Source: CAZSHX01 sp964606895 (lineage in GTDB: Bacteria; Bacteroidota; Ignavibacteria; Kapaibacteriales; UBA2268). Taken from it: a DNA stretch of 51,941 nt. Below, piece after piece: positions 34,522 through 43,824 of the stretch. How positions within the stretch are numbered: the first letter of the stretch is position 1; each line of letters starts with the position of its first letter. A program made the position numbers and the translations under genes. The stretch covers positions 1-51,941 of the forward strand of contig CAZSHX010000030.1 of the NCBI GenBank assembly GCA_964606895.1, given 5' to 3'. The notes under the pieces were generated by a model. That model was not told the DNA's origin and did no database searches. It saw only the letters and a list, made by a program, of their open reading frames with translations.

Positions 34522-37500
34522 TTATTTAGAAATAATCAATGAGCGGGTTTCCGAGAAAGGACCTGATTCGATTCTGTACTGATAAGCACCCGAAGACAAA
34601 TTCAATCCATTCACATCAACTTTAAGTTCATAATCGCCTGGTTTCAAATTAGCATTGATAAGTGTTGCAACTTTTTCGCCATTAATATTGAACAAGGAAA
34701 TCGTTGTTTGAGCCTCAAGACCTACCGAGTAATTGATAGTAGTGAATGTACCGGCAGGATTTGGTGTGGCTTGAGCCAAACTATACTGAGTGCCTGAAAG
34801 CTTGATTAATCTTAGTGTATTAACACAAACAGGATTAACTGCAATGTCGCCGGGGATTGTATCCACAATAGTATAAAGAGAAGGTGGACCCAAAACTGAA
34901 AATACGCAACGAAGTGGAATTATATCCAAATCACTAAGATAAGTATTCATTTTGAATTTGAACAATAAGCCGTTTGTTCCGGTGAAGTTCAAAGGTTGTC
35001 CTGAATTCTTGAAATGAACAGTAAGTTTAGAATTATCAGCAATTAAAGTATCTTTAGCACCGGCTTGCATTTCGGGTACGATTTCCCATCCTTGAGTCAT
35101 GGTACCGTTAGTGATAATGTCTTTAACTCCAAAGGGTCTTGTATCATTTGGTTCAACAGTTGATGGATAAACATCCTGAATATTCTGTCTGCCTTCTGAT
35201 TTGAAGATAACCTGAGCTTTGAATTCCTGGATGGAACCGGAAGCAAGTGCTTTGGCTTCATCACTGTCTTTGTCTATGAAAAATTCAATTTCAGTTTTCG
35301 AACCCGGATCAACTCTGTATTTGTTTTTTGGGATTCTTGCGATTGTTTTCAATATCTGAGCTTTACCTGTCAAGTATGAATATGCTTTTCCGCCTGTTGT
35401 CAGATATTCAATTGTTGCTTTAAGATCCTTTATGTTGTTTGGTTGCTGATCAACAACGTTGATATCCATAAAGTTGAGTGTAAACTGAACATCCACATAA
35501 ACGGTATCACCGGGATTGACATCAAATGATGATTGATCTTTGATTCCGGATTTTGCTGTTTGCCAGCCCTTAATATAGAAATATTTGTCGTCGCCTGTAA
35601 CACTTGCACGTATGTCTCTTGTAATTGTCAAAGGAGTCGAGCCGGTATTAGTTAAGAATACCTGACCATCATTCATTTGGCTTACAAACAGAGTACCATG
35701 GTCATGGTTATTTGACATCAAGCCTTCTGTGAATCCCATGCCGGTTAAGGCACCGATTGGATTTTCCGGAGCATCGCTGACTGCTGTAAGCTGTGCTTCA
35801 TGCAATCCGGGATGTTTAGCAGTAAATTTAATTGGGACATCAAACTGACCACCGATAGCGACTTTATTCCATTTAGAATTGTCAGCAAGGAAAGCAGGGT
35901 CAATAACAAATGCATCTTTATCGGGACCATCAATACTAAGAGAAGTAACAGTTAATTCCATTGGATTTACATTTGTGACATGTAATACTTCACCTTTATC
36001 GTCAAGACTTGCACCAACGAGAATTGCAGGAGTAAAATCTTTTCCGATAATATTAATGTGAGGTTGAATACCTACACCTCTAAGCTGGTCGCTGACACGA
36101 ATTTCTTTACCATTAAATTGGCAAATAAGAGTAACTTTGGAAATGTATTCTTTTTCTGCTTTTGGTGCAAAGAAAGCTGGCAAATTAAATATCTGGCCAA
36201 TTTGAAGCTGAGTAGGAATTTGAGCTCTATCCAAGCTGAAAACACCATCAGGATCATTTTCAATTATAACGTCAGTAACATCTACTTTAGAATTACCTGT
36301 AGTATCAGCCAAAACTACGAAATGCGGATAGTTAGTAACGCCATGATTTTGAGCATAAGTGTCAATTACTCTTCTTTCTTTCCAGTCATATCCGAAAATC
36401 CTTGGACCGGGTTCAATACCGTTTCCAACCCAATCGGAATATAATTTATCTTTATCGGTATTACCTGTGAAGTTTGCTCTTGTAACGTCCTGAACACCAA
36501 TTTTATCGGGTTTGTAATATACAAGGAAGTCAAACTGTTGTGATGGTTCAAGTATAAGGGGGAAAGTCAAACCCTCAACTTTAGTAAAGTGGACTTTATC
36601 TGCCCAGTCAATAGTATAAAGCTCAACATTGATATTGCTTTTATTAATGATTTTTACAGATCTTGATTCTTCATTCCCAAGAGGAATATCTACCCAGTTA
36701 GCATCTGTAATTGTAACGATAGGTTCGCCGGTTGTGAGTCTCAAATAAACAATATTCTTTGAGTAACAACTTAAGTCAGCAATAATTGAATCGTTGACAG
36801 CTACAGTTTGATTAACAAGAGCTGTAGCACAAACTTCAACTTCTTTGGTCTGACCCGGTTCGAGTTCAATCGGAAGAATATCTTTTGTTGTTATGGCAAA
36901 TTCAGATTTACCATATTTCAAACGAAGATTTTTAACCGTAAGTTTTGCTGTGCCGGGATTTGAAATAGTAAAGGTTTTGCAAACTTTTTGACCAACTTTC
37001 ATTAATCCAAATTCAACATTAACAGGAACAACAGAAATTTGTTCAGGTGTGTATTCGTATGTTTTCTTAAGAATTCTTCCGGAACGGGTCATAACAGTAA
37101 CAACACCCTTAGCAGGTTTTTGTAAATCAATAACATCTAAGAAATACTGAGCTGTTTTATCACCTGGATTGAATTGGCTGGTTGAAAAATTATAGTTAAA
37201 AGATTCTGAAGATTTAAAGTTGATACTTAGAAGACCGGCACAATCAGCAGTTGGAGGGGTAACAAATACCTGTGCATCAACATTGCCGCATACCATATTG
37301 TCTTTAATATAAAGTGAGTCTTCGCAAGTGGAGTTGTAATTGATACCGATTGGATAACCGTAAGCAAATCCGTCTTTGCTTCTGTCCCAGTTTCCATAAG
37401 CATAACCTGCAAATTTGGCTTTATCTTTGCCTCCCATAATCGTATCACCAATAATAACGTGGTCACCAGGAGAAACTTCTGTTGCAAGCCAAGCATAATT

Positions 37501-38847
37501 AGTCCCGGCAATATATTTAACAGAACTACCAAATTTAGCTAAAAATGAAGTACCATCGAATTTAAATTTATTTAAATCTCTGGAATCAAAAGTCAAATAA
37601 ACAAAGTTATCAATACTTGCTGGGGCTCTAAAAGCGGCATAACTTGTCCAATGGTCAATTGGTGCTAAAGTTATAAGCATACCTTGACCGTTGCTTGAGG
37701 GATTCTGAGGTTCATCAGTTTTGCCTTTATCCGCTATAGGTGTAGGAACGTGATCCATCCATGTTTTACCATATTGACCTACCAGAACGGGTCTGTTGGC
37801 TCTGTACATAGCGGCAACTTCCTGACTGACAATATCATGATATTCACCGCGTTTTAAAACACGTGAAATTTTCATAAAACTGGAGCCGTCTTTACGTAGC
37901 TGTTCAATAACTGTTGAATCATAAGCGGCAACAAAACGCATCAAATCGCCGGCATCTTCGGGATAAACTCCTCTTGGTCTTGCGGCGTATCTAAAGGGTG
38001 CGGCAACATATTCGGTTCCAAGCAATTCAATAGGCCACATCATGTCAATCATCATATTCTTCATGAAGTTAGTAGGTCTGCCAAGCATTGTGGACTGAAC
38101 TCTTGGGAAACCACTTTTGGTATGCCCCGAAATAACTGCAATCGGTTTTGTAGATTCTATATAAGTACCAGACAAATCTGTTACCCAATCTTGAATTAAA
38201 CCAGCATTTGGTCTTCCTTCAATAAGATAGCAATCTCCTTTTTGCAATGTGACTTGTCCGAGCTTACCAGCATCAATTTTTACAGTGTTTGCAGTTGGTC
38301 TATATTTAATTACATTGTTATCATCTGAAGAAACAATTAAAATTTGAGCTGGAAGAAGTTTGTCAGTTTTATCCTGATACATATTCAGAGTAACATATTT
38401 TTTTCCAAGCCATTCAACGGGAGTAACTCGATATGCCTCACCGGACCATCTATATGACATATAAACGGCTACTGATATGGGATCATCTGCCGTTACATGT
38501 ATTCCAAATTTTTTAATTTCTTCACTTACTGTCATCATTATGTTATCGCCATAAGGAACTTCAGTAATCTCATTTGCTCTGATAACAAAGTTCTTGATTG
38601 AACCTGTTTCAGCATCTTCAACAGTTGCACGAGTGTCAACCTTTGAAGAGATCCAAATTGCAATGGCGTAGGCTCCTCTGATTGCTTCTCCTGCTTCACG
38701 GTTACAGTGTGGCAGTCCAAACCAATATTCCTTGCCTTCAGTTATTTCCTCTTTACTGATTTCCTGGGAAATCAAAGGAAGAGTGAAAACGAGCGAAATG
38801 CACAACATTAAGAAAAGTCGTAATAAAGTACTGGTACTTCGTTTCAT
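34522..38847 (-). CDS. Giant surface protein: IgGFc-binding-like domain, choice-of-anchor D repeats, T9SS tail
   Basis: The start is chosen at the ATG giving MKRSTSTLLRLFLM because GGAGG lies 5 nt upstream; an upstream in-frame ATG would add 20 non-signal residues. The product is 1441 residues. After the signal peptide, residues about 25-500 match the IgGFc-binding protein N-terminal domain (GKEYWFGLPHC, PISVAVYMSY, TKPIAVISGH). Residues about 600-1150 hold several choice-of-anchor D/ASPM-Hydin-like Ig folds (VNVEFGLMKVGQKVCKTF, ISNPGTAKL, VTNVNPMELTV). The last about 90 residues are a T9SS sorting domain (ATPNPAGTFTT ... SSGAYQYRI). It is likely anchored at the cell surface, possibly an adhesin. 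The family is common in Kapabacteria/Ignavibacteria-type genomes. Confidence 0.9.
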   Translation of the reverse strand: MKRSTSTLLRLFLMLCISLVFTLPLISQEISKEEITEGKEYWFGLPHCNREAGEAIRGAYAIAIWISSKVDTRATVEDAETGSIKNFVIRANEITEVPYGDNIMMTVSEEIKKFGIHVTADDPISVAVYMSYRWSGEAYRVTPVEWLGKKYVTLNMYQDKTDKLLPAQILIVSSDDNNVIKYRPTANTVKIDAGKLGQVTLQKGDCYLIEGRPNAGLIQDWVTDLSGTYIESTKPIAVISGHTKSGFPRVQSTMLGRPTNFMKNMMIDMMWPIELLGTEYVAAPFRYAARPRGVYPEDAGDLMRFVAAYDSTVIEQLRKDGSSFMKISRVLKRGEYHDIVSQEVAAMYRANRPVLVGQYGKTWMDHVPTPIADKGKTDEPQNPSSNGQGMLITLAPIDHWTSYAAFRAPASIDNFVYLTFDSRDLNKFKFDGTSFLAKFGSSVKYIAGTNYAWLATEVSPGDHVIIGDTIMGGKDKAKFAGYAYGNWDRSKDGFAYGYPIGINYNSTCEDSLYIKDNMVCGNVDAQVFVTPPTADCAGLLSINFKSSESFNYNFSTSQFNPGDKTAQYFLDVIDLQKPAKGVVTVMTRSGRILKKTYEYTPEQISVVPVNVEFGLMKVGQKVCKTFTISNPGTAKLTVKNLRLKYGKSEFAITTKDILPIELEPGQTKEVEVCATALVNQTVAVNDSIIADLSCYSKNIVYLRLTTGEPIVTITDANWVDIPLGNEESRSVKIINKSNINVELYTIDWADKVHFTKVEGLTFPLILEPSQQFDFLVYYKPDKIGVQDVTRANFTGNTDKDKLYSDWVGNGIEPGPRIFGYDWKERRVIDTYAQNHGVTNYPHFVVLADTTGNSKVDVTDVIIENDPDGVFSLDRAQIPTQLQIGQIFNLPAFFAPKAEKEYISKVTLICQFNGKEIRVSDQLRGVGIQPHINIIGKDFTPAILVGASLDDKGEVLHVTNVNPMELTVTSLSIDGPDKDAFVIDPAFLADNSKWNKVAIGGQFDVPIKFTAKHPGLHEAQLTAVSDAPENPIGALTGMGFTEGLMSNNHDHGTLFVSQMNDGQVFLTNTGSTPLTITRDIRASVTGDDKYFYIKGWQTAKSGIKDQSSFDVNPGDTVYVDVQFTLNFMDINVVDQQPNNIKDLKATIEYLTTGGKAYSYLTGKAQILKTIARIPKNKYRVDPGSKTEIEFFIDKDSDEAKALASGSIQEFKAQVIFKSEGRQNIQDVYPSTVEPNDTRPFGVKDIITNGTMTQGWEIVPEMQAGAKDTLIADNSKLTVHFKNSGQPLNFTGTNGLLFKFKMNTYLSDLDIIPLRCVFSVLGPPSLYTIVDTIPGDIAVNPVCVNTLRLIKLSGTQYSLAQATPNPAGTFTTINYSVGLEAQTTISLFNINGEKVATLINANLKPGDYELKVDVNGLNLSSGAYQYRIESGPFSETRSLIISK

Positions 38848-39094
38848 GAAAACCTCCAATAATTTAAGAATGTTAATATATCTAAATTCATTAATTGTCA
38901 ACATCATTTTTACAAAATGTAATATTCTAACATACTATAATAAATAAAAATAACTATATATCAAAATAAAAATTTTCAACAATGAATATTTTTTTTTCAA
39001 GATTTAAAAATAATATTTATCTTTTCGTTAAATATTCATAATTTAATAACAAAAAAAATGACATTTTGTTACAAAGATTTTGAAAATAATTGCT

Positions 39095-41515
39095 ATGAAA
39101 CATATTTTATTCTTCGTTTTTGCTTTTTTGCTCTTTGAATCAACGGTTTTATACGGTGAAACTAATGAAAAATATTCTTCTGTTAGAATTGAACTCAAAA
39201 ACAAACATGACTTTGAAATTCTTCTGAAGTTGGGTTTGGATTTTGAAAATGCTGTAGTGAAAGACAATTTTGTTCGAACATCTGTTTCCGAGTCAGAGAT
39301 TAAATTATTGAAGCAAAATAGTTTTAATTTCAAGATTGAAATCGAAGATTTGACAGATTTTTATGTAAATAGATTCAAATCCGAATCCGACAAAAACATC
39401 AACTTCACTTTAGGGGAAGAAAATTTCAAGCTTGGTTCTTATGGAGGCTACTATCCGCTTGATTCAATCAACATCATTTTTCAATCAATGAAGAACAAAT
39501 ATCCCAAGTTTTTTAAAAAGGAAATGATTCTGAATTATTCTATTGAGGACAGACCGATTTATTGCTACATTTTTGGAAATGGGAATAGCGACCAGAAGAT
39601 ATTGCTGACGGCTCTTCATCATGCCAGAGAAGGTAGCGGAATGATGTCGCTTGTTTATTTCTTATGGAAAATATTAGAAAAGGCTGATGCCGGAGATTCA
39701 TATGCTAATTTTCTTTTACAAAACAGAGCGATTTATGTGGTTCCCGTTGTGAATCCTGATGGGTATTTTTTTAATCAGAAAACTCATCCCGAGGGTGGCG
39801 GAATGTGGCGAAAAAACAGAAGACAAACCAATGATACTACCTTTGGTGTAGATTTAAACAGAAATTATGGTCCTTTTGAATATTGGGATGCCCCTAATTT
39901 AGGTTCTTCACCCGACCCTCAAAGAGATACATATCGTGGTTCAGCTCCTTTTTCAGAACCCGAAGTTCAAGCTATTCGAGATATTTGTCAGAATAATTGG
40001 TTTAGAATTGTTATTAATTATCATACTTATTCCAATCTGATTATCTATCCTTACTCAGCTTTAAGCCGTGAGACTGATGATTCTCTCTATTACCGTAATC
40101 TTGCTTTTGAATTGTCACACATCAATCTTTATTATCAGGGTACTGACAATAATACAGTCGGTTATTCAACAAGGGGCAGTTCGGATGATTATATTTACAA
40201 AAAATATTTGGATGATGCCTCTAAATCATATCCTTTGACGGTTGAAGTTGGTACTGTTGATGATGGCTTTTGGCCCAAACAAAGCAGGATTATTGAGCAT
40301 TGCAGGGAAAATTATCAATTGCTTGAACAGGTTCTTTGGATTGCCGATGTTCATTTACGACCGACTGATGTTTATTCCGAATTCGCAAAGGTGAGTGATT
40401 CGGGATATTCATGTTTCCTTAAAGTAAATCTGAGAAATCTTGGTGTAAATCAATCGGACAATAATTCTTCAATCAAAGTCTATTCAATTGACAGCAATGT
40501 TGTTTTCGAAAATAACACAAAATTGCTCAATTCGATGAAACAGAATGAGATGCAAACAATTGGTTTTATTGTGGATATTAAAGGAACCGGATTTGTTAAT
40601 GGGAGCAAAATCCCTATAGTTACCGAAATTCATCAAAATGGGATAAACCGGAGAGATACCTTCAATATACCCTTATACAGCCATGTCACGAAATCTGTTT
40701 TTGATAATGGCACTTTATTCGGTAATTGGAAAATGGGAGATTGGGGTACTATCTTTGATGATTTATCAGGTGAGTTTGTTCTGAACGATTCACCAAAAGG
40801 TCTTTACCGAGATTCCTCCTCAAATTATTTGACTTTGGACGAACCGATTCATTTAGATAATTTCCCTGTTTTTCTTGAATTTTATTCCAGATGGGAGATC
40901 GAACCACAATATGATTTTGGTACTTTGGAGATTTCTACTGACAACGGAAAAAAATGGGAATTTTTGAAAACCGATAGAATGCTAAATGGTTACGGACTTA
41001 AGGACAGCCGTCAGATTGCCGGGAGTTCAGGATTTTCAGGTTTTATGCCATTATGGGTACGACAAATATGTTCATTGGAGAAATATATCGGAAAAGATAT
41101 AATATTTAGATTCGGTGTTCTTTCTGACAAGGGAAGAAACATGGATGGGTGGTTTTTGAAAAACATTAATCTTTTAGTTTTCGATGATACCAAGTACACC
41201 GGAATACTTCAGGAAAACGAATTCATGCAAATAAATATTATTCCGAATCCTGCTATTTCAGGGAGCAAGCTTCATATTGAATTTATTACTGATTATCATG
41301 CTTTCAACAGTATTTCAGATTTCAACATTCAAACCGAGATTAGAATTAAAAATTTAATTGGTTGTGATATTCTGAAATTTGGACTTAAATTGTCCAATAA
41401 TCAAACTAATAATATTTCAATCCCTACTTCACAGTTAGCATACGGTTTGTACTTTGCTGAAGTCAAAATAGGAAGACGAATAATTACCAAGAGTTTCATG
41501 GTTCTAAGCAAATAA
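39095..41515 (+). CDS. Secreted M14 zinc carboxypeptidase with T9SS tail
   Basis: The start is at the ATG giving MKHILFFVFAF (806 residues); a TTG at 39080 is less likely. A signal peptide is followed by a propeptide-like region, then the M14 catalytic domain: ALHHAREG supplies the zinc ligands His176 and Glu179, DLNRNYG holds the substrate-binding Asn-Arg, NYHTYSN supplies His310, and TVEVG carries catalytic Glu384. The downstream 300 residues look like a jelly-roll/beta-sandwich. The end (IIPNPAISGS ... YGLYFAEVKIGRR) is a T9SS sorting domain. It should cleave C-terminal residues of peptides outside the cell. The next gene, mtnA, starts immediately at the following base, so they are co-transcribed. 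Confidence 0.93.
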   Translation: MKHILFFVFAFLLFESTVLYGETNEKYSSVRIELKNKHDFEILLKLGLDFENAVVKDNFVRTSVSESEIKLLKQNSFNFKIEIEDLTDFYVNRFKSESDKNINFTLGEENFKLGSYGGYYPLDSINIIFQSMKNKYPKFFKKEMILNYSIEDRPIYCYIFGNGNSDQKILLTALHHAREGSGMMSLVYFLWKILEKADAGDSYANFLLQNRAIYVVPVVNPDGYFFNQKTHPEGGGMWRKNRRQTNDTTFGVDLNRNYGPFEYWDAPNLGSSPDPQRDTYRGSAPFSEPEVQAIRDICQNNWFRIVINYHTYSNLIIYPYSALSRETDDSLYYRNLAFELSHINLYYQGTDNNTVGYSTRGSSDDYIYKKYLDDASKSYPLTVEVGTVDDGFWPKQSRIIEHCRENYQLLEQVLWIADVHLRPTDVYSEFAKVSDSGYSCFLKVNLRNLGVNQSDNNSSIKVYSIDSNVVFENNTKLLNSMKQNEMQTIGFIVDIKGTGFVNGSKIPIVTEIHQNGINRRDTFNIPLYSHVTKSVFDNGTLFGNWKMGDWGTIFDDLSGEFVLNDSPKGLYRDSSSNYLTLDEPIHLDNFPVFLEFYSRWEIEPQYDFGTLEISTDNGKKWEFLKTDRMLNGYGLKDSRQIAGSSGFSGFMPLWVRQICSLEKYIGKDIIFRFGVLSDKGRNMDGWFLKNINLLVFDDTKYTGILQENEFMQINIIPNPAISGSKLHIEFITDYHAFNSISDFNIQTEIRIKNLIGCDILKFGLKLSNNQTNNISIPTSQLAYGLYFAEVKIGRRIITKSFMVLSK

Positions 41516-42613
41516 ATGTTAGTAAACGGAAAACCATACAGAACTATTTGGGAGAATCCTAAGGATGAACAGGAAATTTTCATTATTGACCAGCGACTTC
41601 TACCACATAAGTTTGAAACCGTAAAACTTAAAAATCTTGAAGACTTTCTTTTCGCTATAAATGATATGCTTGTTCGCGGTGCTCCTCTGATTGGTGTAAC
41701 TGCCGCTTACGGACTTTATTCTGCTTCATTAAGTATCGAAAGAAATTTCAAGAAGTACATTGAAAAAGCCGCTCAAAAACTAATTGAAACAAGACCTACA
41801 GCTGTCAATCTTAAATGGGCTGTTGAACAACAGCTTTCAGTAGTTGACAAAACCAAAAACATACACGAAGCAAGACAAGCTCTACTAACTAATGCAAGGT
41901 TTTTAGCTGAGGAAGATATTCGGCAAAATAAGCAAATCGGAATCCAAGGAGTTAAGTTAATCGAAAAAATCTATCTTCAAAAAGACAGCCAACCTGTAAA
42001 TATATTAACTCATTGCAATGCCGGATGGCTGGCAACTGTTGATATTGGAACTGCAACAGCTCCAATCTATGAGGCACATTCAAAGGGGCTTTCTGTCCAT
42101 GTTTGGGTGGACGAAACAAGACCAAGAAATCAGGGTTCAAAACTTACTGCATGGGAATTGCTGAATCAGGGAGTTCCGCATACAATAATTGCTGACAATG
42201 CCGGAGGACATCTTATGCAGAACGGAATGGTAGATTTGGTTATAGTTGGAAGCGACAGAACTTCTGCAAACGGAGATGTTGCAAATAAAATCGGCACTTA
42301 CCTGAAAGCATTAGCCGCAAAGGACAATAATATTCCTTTTTATGTAGCATTGCCTACGTCAACTATTGATTTAACAATAGAAGACGGAATGAAAGATATC
42401 CCAATTGAAGAACGAAATCAGGACGAAGTGAAATATATTGAAGGTTTGGATGGAGGAAAGATTAGAAAAATTCTCCTTACAACTGCTGAATCAAAAGCCT
42501 CAAATTTCGGATTCGACGTAACACCTTCTCGTCTTGTAACAGGCATAATTACTGAAAAAGGAATTTGTAAACCTAATAAAATATCAATATTCAAATTACT
42601 GAAAGGTTTATAA
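41516..42613 (+). CDS. mtnA: S-methyl-5-thioribose-1-phosphate isomerase
   Basis: A 365-residue MtnA-family isomerase: RGAPLIGVTAAYG at 54-66, THCNAGWLAT with catalytic Cys167, and GSDRTSANGDVANKIGT with Asp247. It converts methylthioribose-1-phosphate to methylthioribulose-1-phosphate in methionine salvage. The homologous eIF2B-like family is excluded by the Cys/Asp pair. The ATG is the base after the upstream stop codon. No other methionine-salvage gene is near. Confidence 0.95.
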   Translation: MLVNGKPYRTIWENPKDEQEIFIIDQRLLPHKFETVKLKNLEDFLFAINDMLVRGAPLIGVTAAYGLYSASLSIERNFKKYIEKAAQKLIETRPTAVNLKWAVEQQLSVVDKTKNIHEARQALLTNARFLAEEDIRQNKQIGIQGVKLIEKIYLQKDSQPVNILTHCNAGWLATVDIGTATAPIYEAHSKGLSVHVWVDETRPRNQGSKLTAWELLNQGVPHTIIADNAGGHLMQNGMVDLVIVGSDRTSANGDVANKIGTYLKALAAKDNNIPFYVALPTSTIDLTIEDGMKDIPIEERNQDEVKYIEGLDGGKIRKILLTTAESKASNFGFDVTPSRLVTGIITEKGICKPNKISIFKLLKGL

Positions 42614-43209
42614 TGGATAAACTGAAAAACCTTGACAAACTGTTAATCAGACAGCATACAAAATGGGGAGAAGTATTTTCAGGGATTGAAATGCGAAATA
42701 GTTATGATATATGCGATGAAAACGGGAATATAGTTTACAACAGCGGAGAAACAGGCGGTTCATTCTTGACAAGGATTTTTCTTCGTGCCCTTAGACCATT
42801 TACTATTTCGGTTTTTGACATTGACGGTAGTTTAGTGCTGACCTGTAAGCGTCCTTTCAAGTTTATGTTTCATGAAATCCATGTATTTGATAAATACGAC
42901 CAACCTATTGGATCAGCCAAATGGCAGTTTTCTTTTTTAAAACATCGTTATAAAATTTTGGATAACTTTGGAAATGAGATTTTCAAAATTGACGGGACAA
43001 TTTTTCATCCATGGACTTTTAAAATTTATGAAAACAATGTTGAAGTTGGTGTGATTCATAAAAAATGGATGGGAATGCTAAAAGAAATGTTCACAAAAAC
43101 AGATTATTTCGGTGTTCAATTTCCGATTAATTGGTCACCTGAAACTAAAGGACTTTTCCTTGGAGTTGTTTTTCTGATTGACTTTGTTCATTTTGAGCAT
43201 AGTAAATAA
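42613..43209 (+). CDS. Scramblase/LURP-one-like protein
   Basis: A 198-residue protein with the tubby-like scramblase fold pattern: YDICDENGNIVYNSGE, FDIDGSLVLTCKRPFK, EIHVFDKYDQPIGSAKWQFS and the repeated D-x-x-G-N turns. Bacterial members are short and of unknown function; eukaryotic ones are phospholipid scramblases. The C-terminal hydrophobic segment (GLFLGVVFLIDFVHF) could be the membrane-inserted helix. It overlaps the last base of mtnA (TAATG), so it is the third gene of that operon. Confidence 0.8.
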   Translation: MDKLKNLDKLLIRQHTKWGEVFSGIEMRNSYDICDENGNIVYNSGETGGSFLTRIFLRALRPFTISVFDIDGSLVLTCKRPFKFMFHEIHVFDKYDQPIGSAKWQFSFLKHRYKILDNFGNEIFKIDGTIFHPWTFKIYENNVEVGVIHKKWMGMLKEMFTKTDYFGVQFPINWSPETKGLFLGVVFLIDFVHFEHSK

Positions 43210-43289
43210 AAATAATTTTGTAACTTTTCTTAAGGAAAATTGTTATTGATATGTCGGATAAATTCAAAATAAAATATTTAGGTGAAAAA

Positions 43290-43712
43290 ATGAAAACTCT
43301 TTCTGCTGTGTTTATTTCAATATTATTTCTATGGGCTTGTTCAAACACACCGAATAATCCCGTAAAACCCACAAATGATAAAGACTATCTCAGTTTTTAC
43401 TACAAAGTAGCAACTGATTCGACCTATAAGAATTTCAGATTGGTTTTTACTGATTCATTGCCGTTGAATCAGGATGTTTATCCTCGTGTTTATACAGAAA
43501 AATCAATGGATTACGATACTTTATTTCTTGCAATTCTAACTTATCCCCAAGGAGATACTGTTTACGCAATGACTGATTTTAATACGTACCTCCACGAGAA
43601 AGATTTTCCTGCAATCAACAAGAAAAATGCAGGTTATTACACTGCACATGCTTTTTACAAAAGGAACTCTCAGTTGGTAGTTATATACGAAAAAACTATA
43701 GTTTTTAAATAA
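43290..43712 (+). CDS. Small lipoprotein, unknown function
   Basis: The start is at the ATG giving MKTLSAVFISI (140 residues); AGGTG lies 8 nt upstream. The signal peptide ends FLWAC, a lipobox-like site. The mature part (about 120 residues) is beta-rich, with no known domain recognised. It follows the scramblase-like gene by 80 nt on the same strand. Confidence 0.7.
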   Translation: MKTLSAVFISILFLWACSNTPNNPVKPTNDKDYLSFYYKVATDSTYKNFRLVFTDSLPLNQDVYPRVYTEKSMDYDTLFLAILTYPQGDTVYAMTDFNTYLHEKDFPAINKKNAGYYTAHAFYKRNSQLVVIYEKTIVFK

Positions 43713-43770
43713 TTTAGTAATTTTATATTTCTACATAAAAGTATCAAAAATAATAAAATACTAAAATATA

Positions 43771-43815
43771 AAGAGAAGAATCTGATTGTAATCCAAACAA
43801 TGAGATTCTTCTCTT
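43771..43815. terminator. Strong hairpin between convergent lipoprotein gene and htpG
   Basis: The outer stem AAGAGAAGAATCT/AGATTCTTCTCTT is 13 bp and perfect. An inner ATTGT/ACAAT stem continues it after one G-G mismatch, leaving a 7-nt loop. It lies between the 43712 stop and the htpG stop at 43825. Flanks are AT-rich on the side read from htpG, so it likely terminates htpG and may serve both genes. Confidence 0.75.
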
Positions 43816-43824
43816 ACGATATCA

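Noticed and set aside
38732..38947. 71-codon plus-strand frame over the start of the surface protein gene
   Set aside because: Antisense to a signal peptide with strong start evidence; not gene-like.
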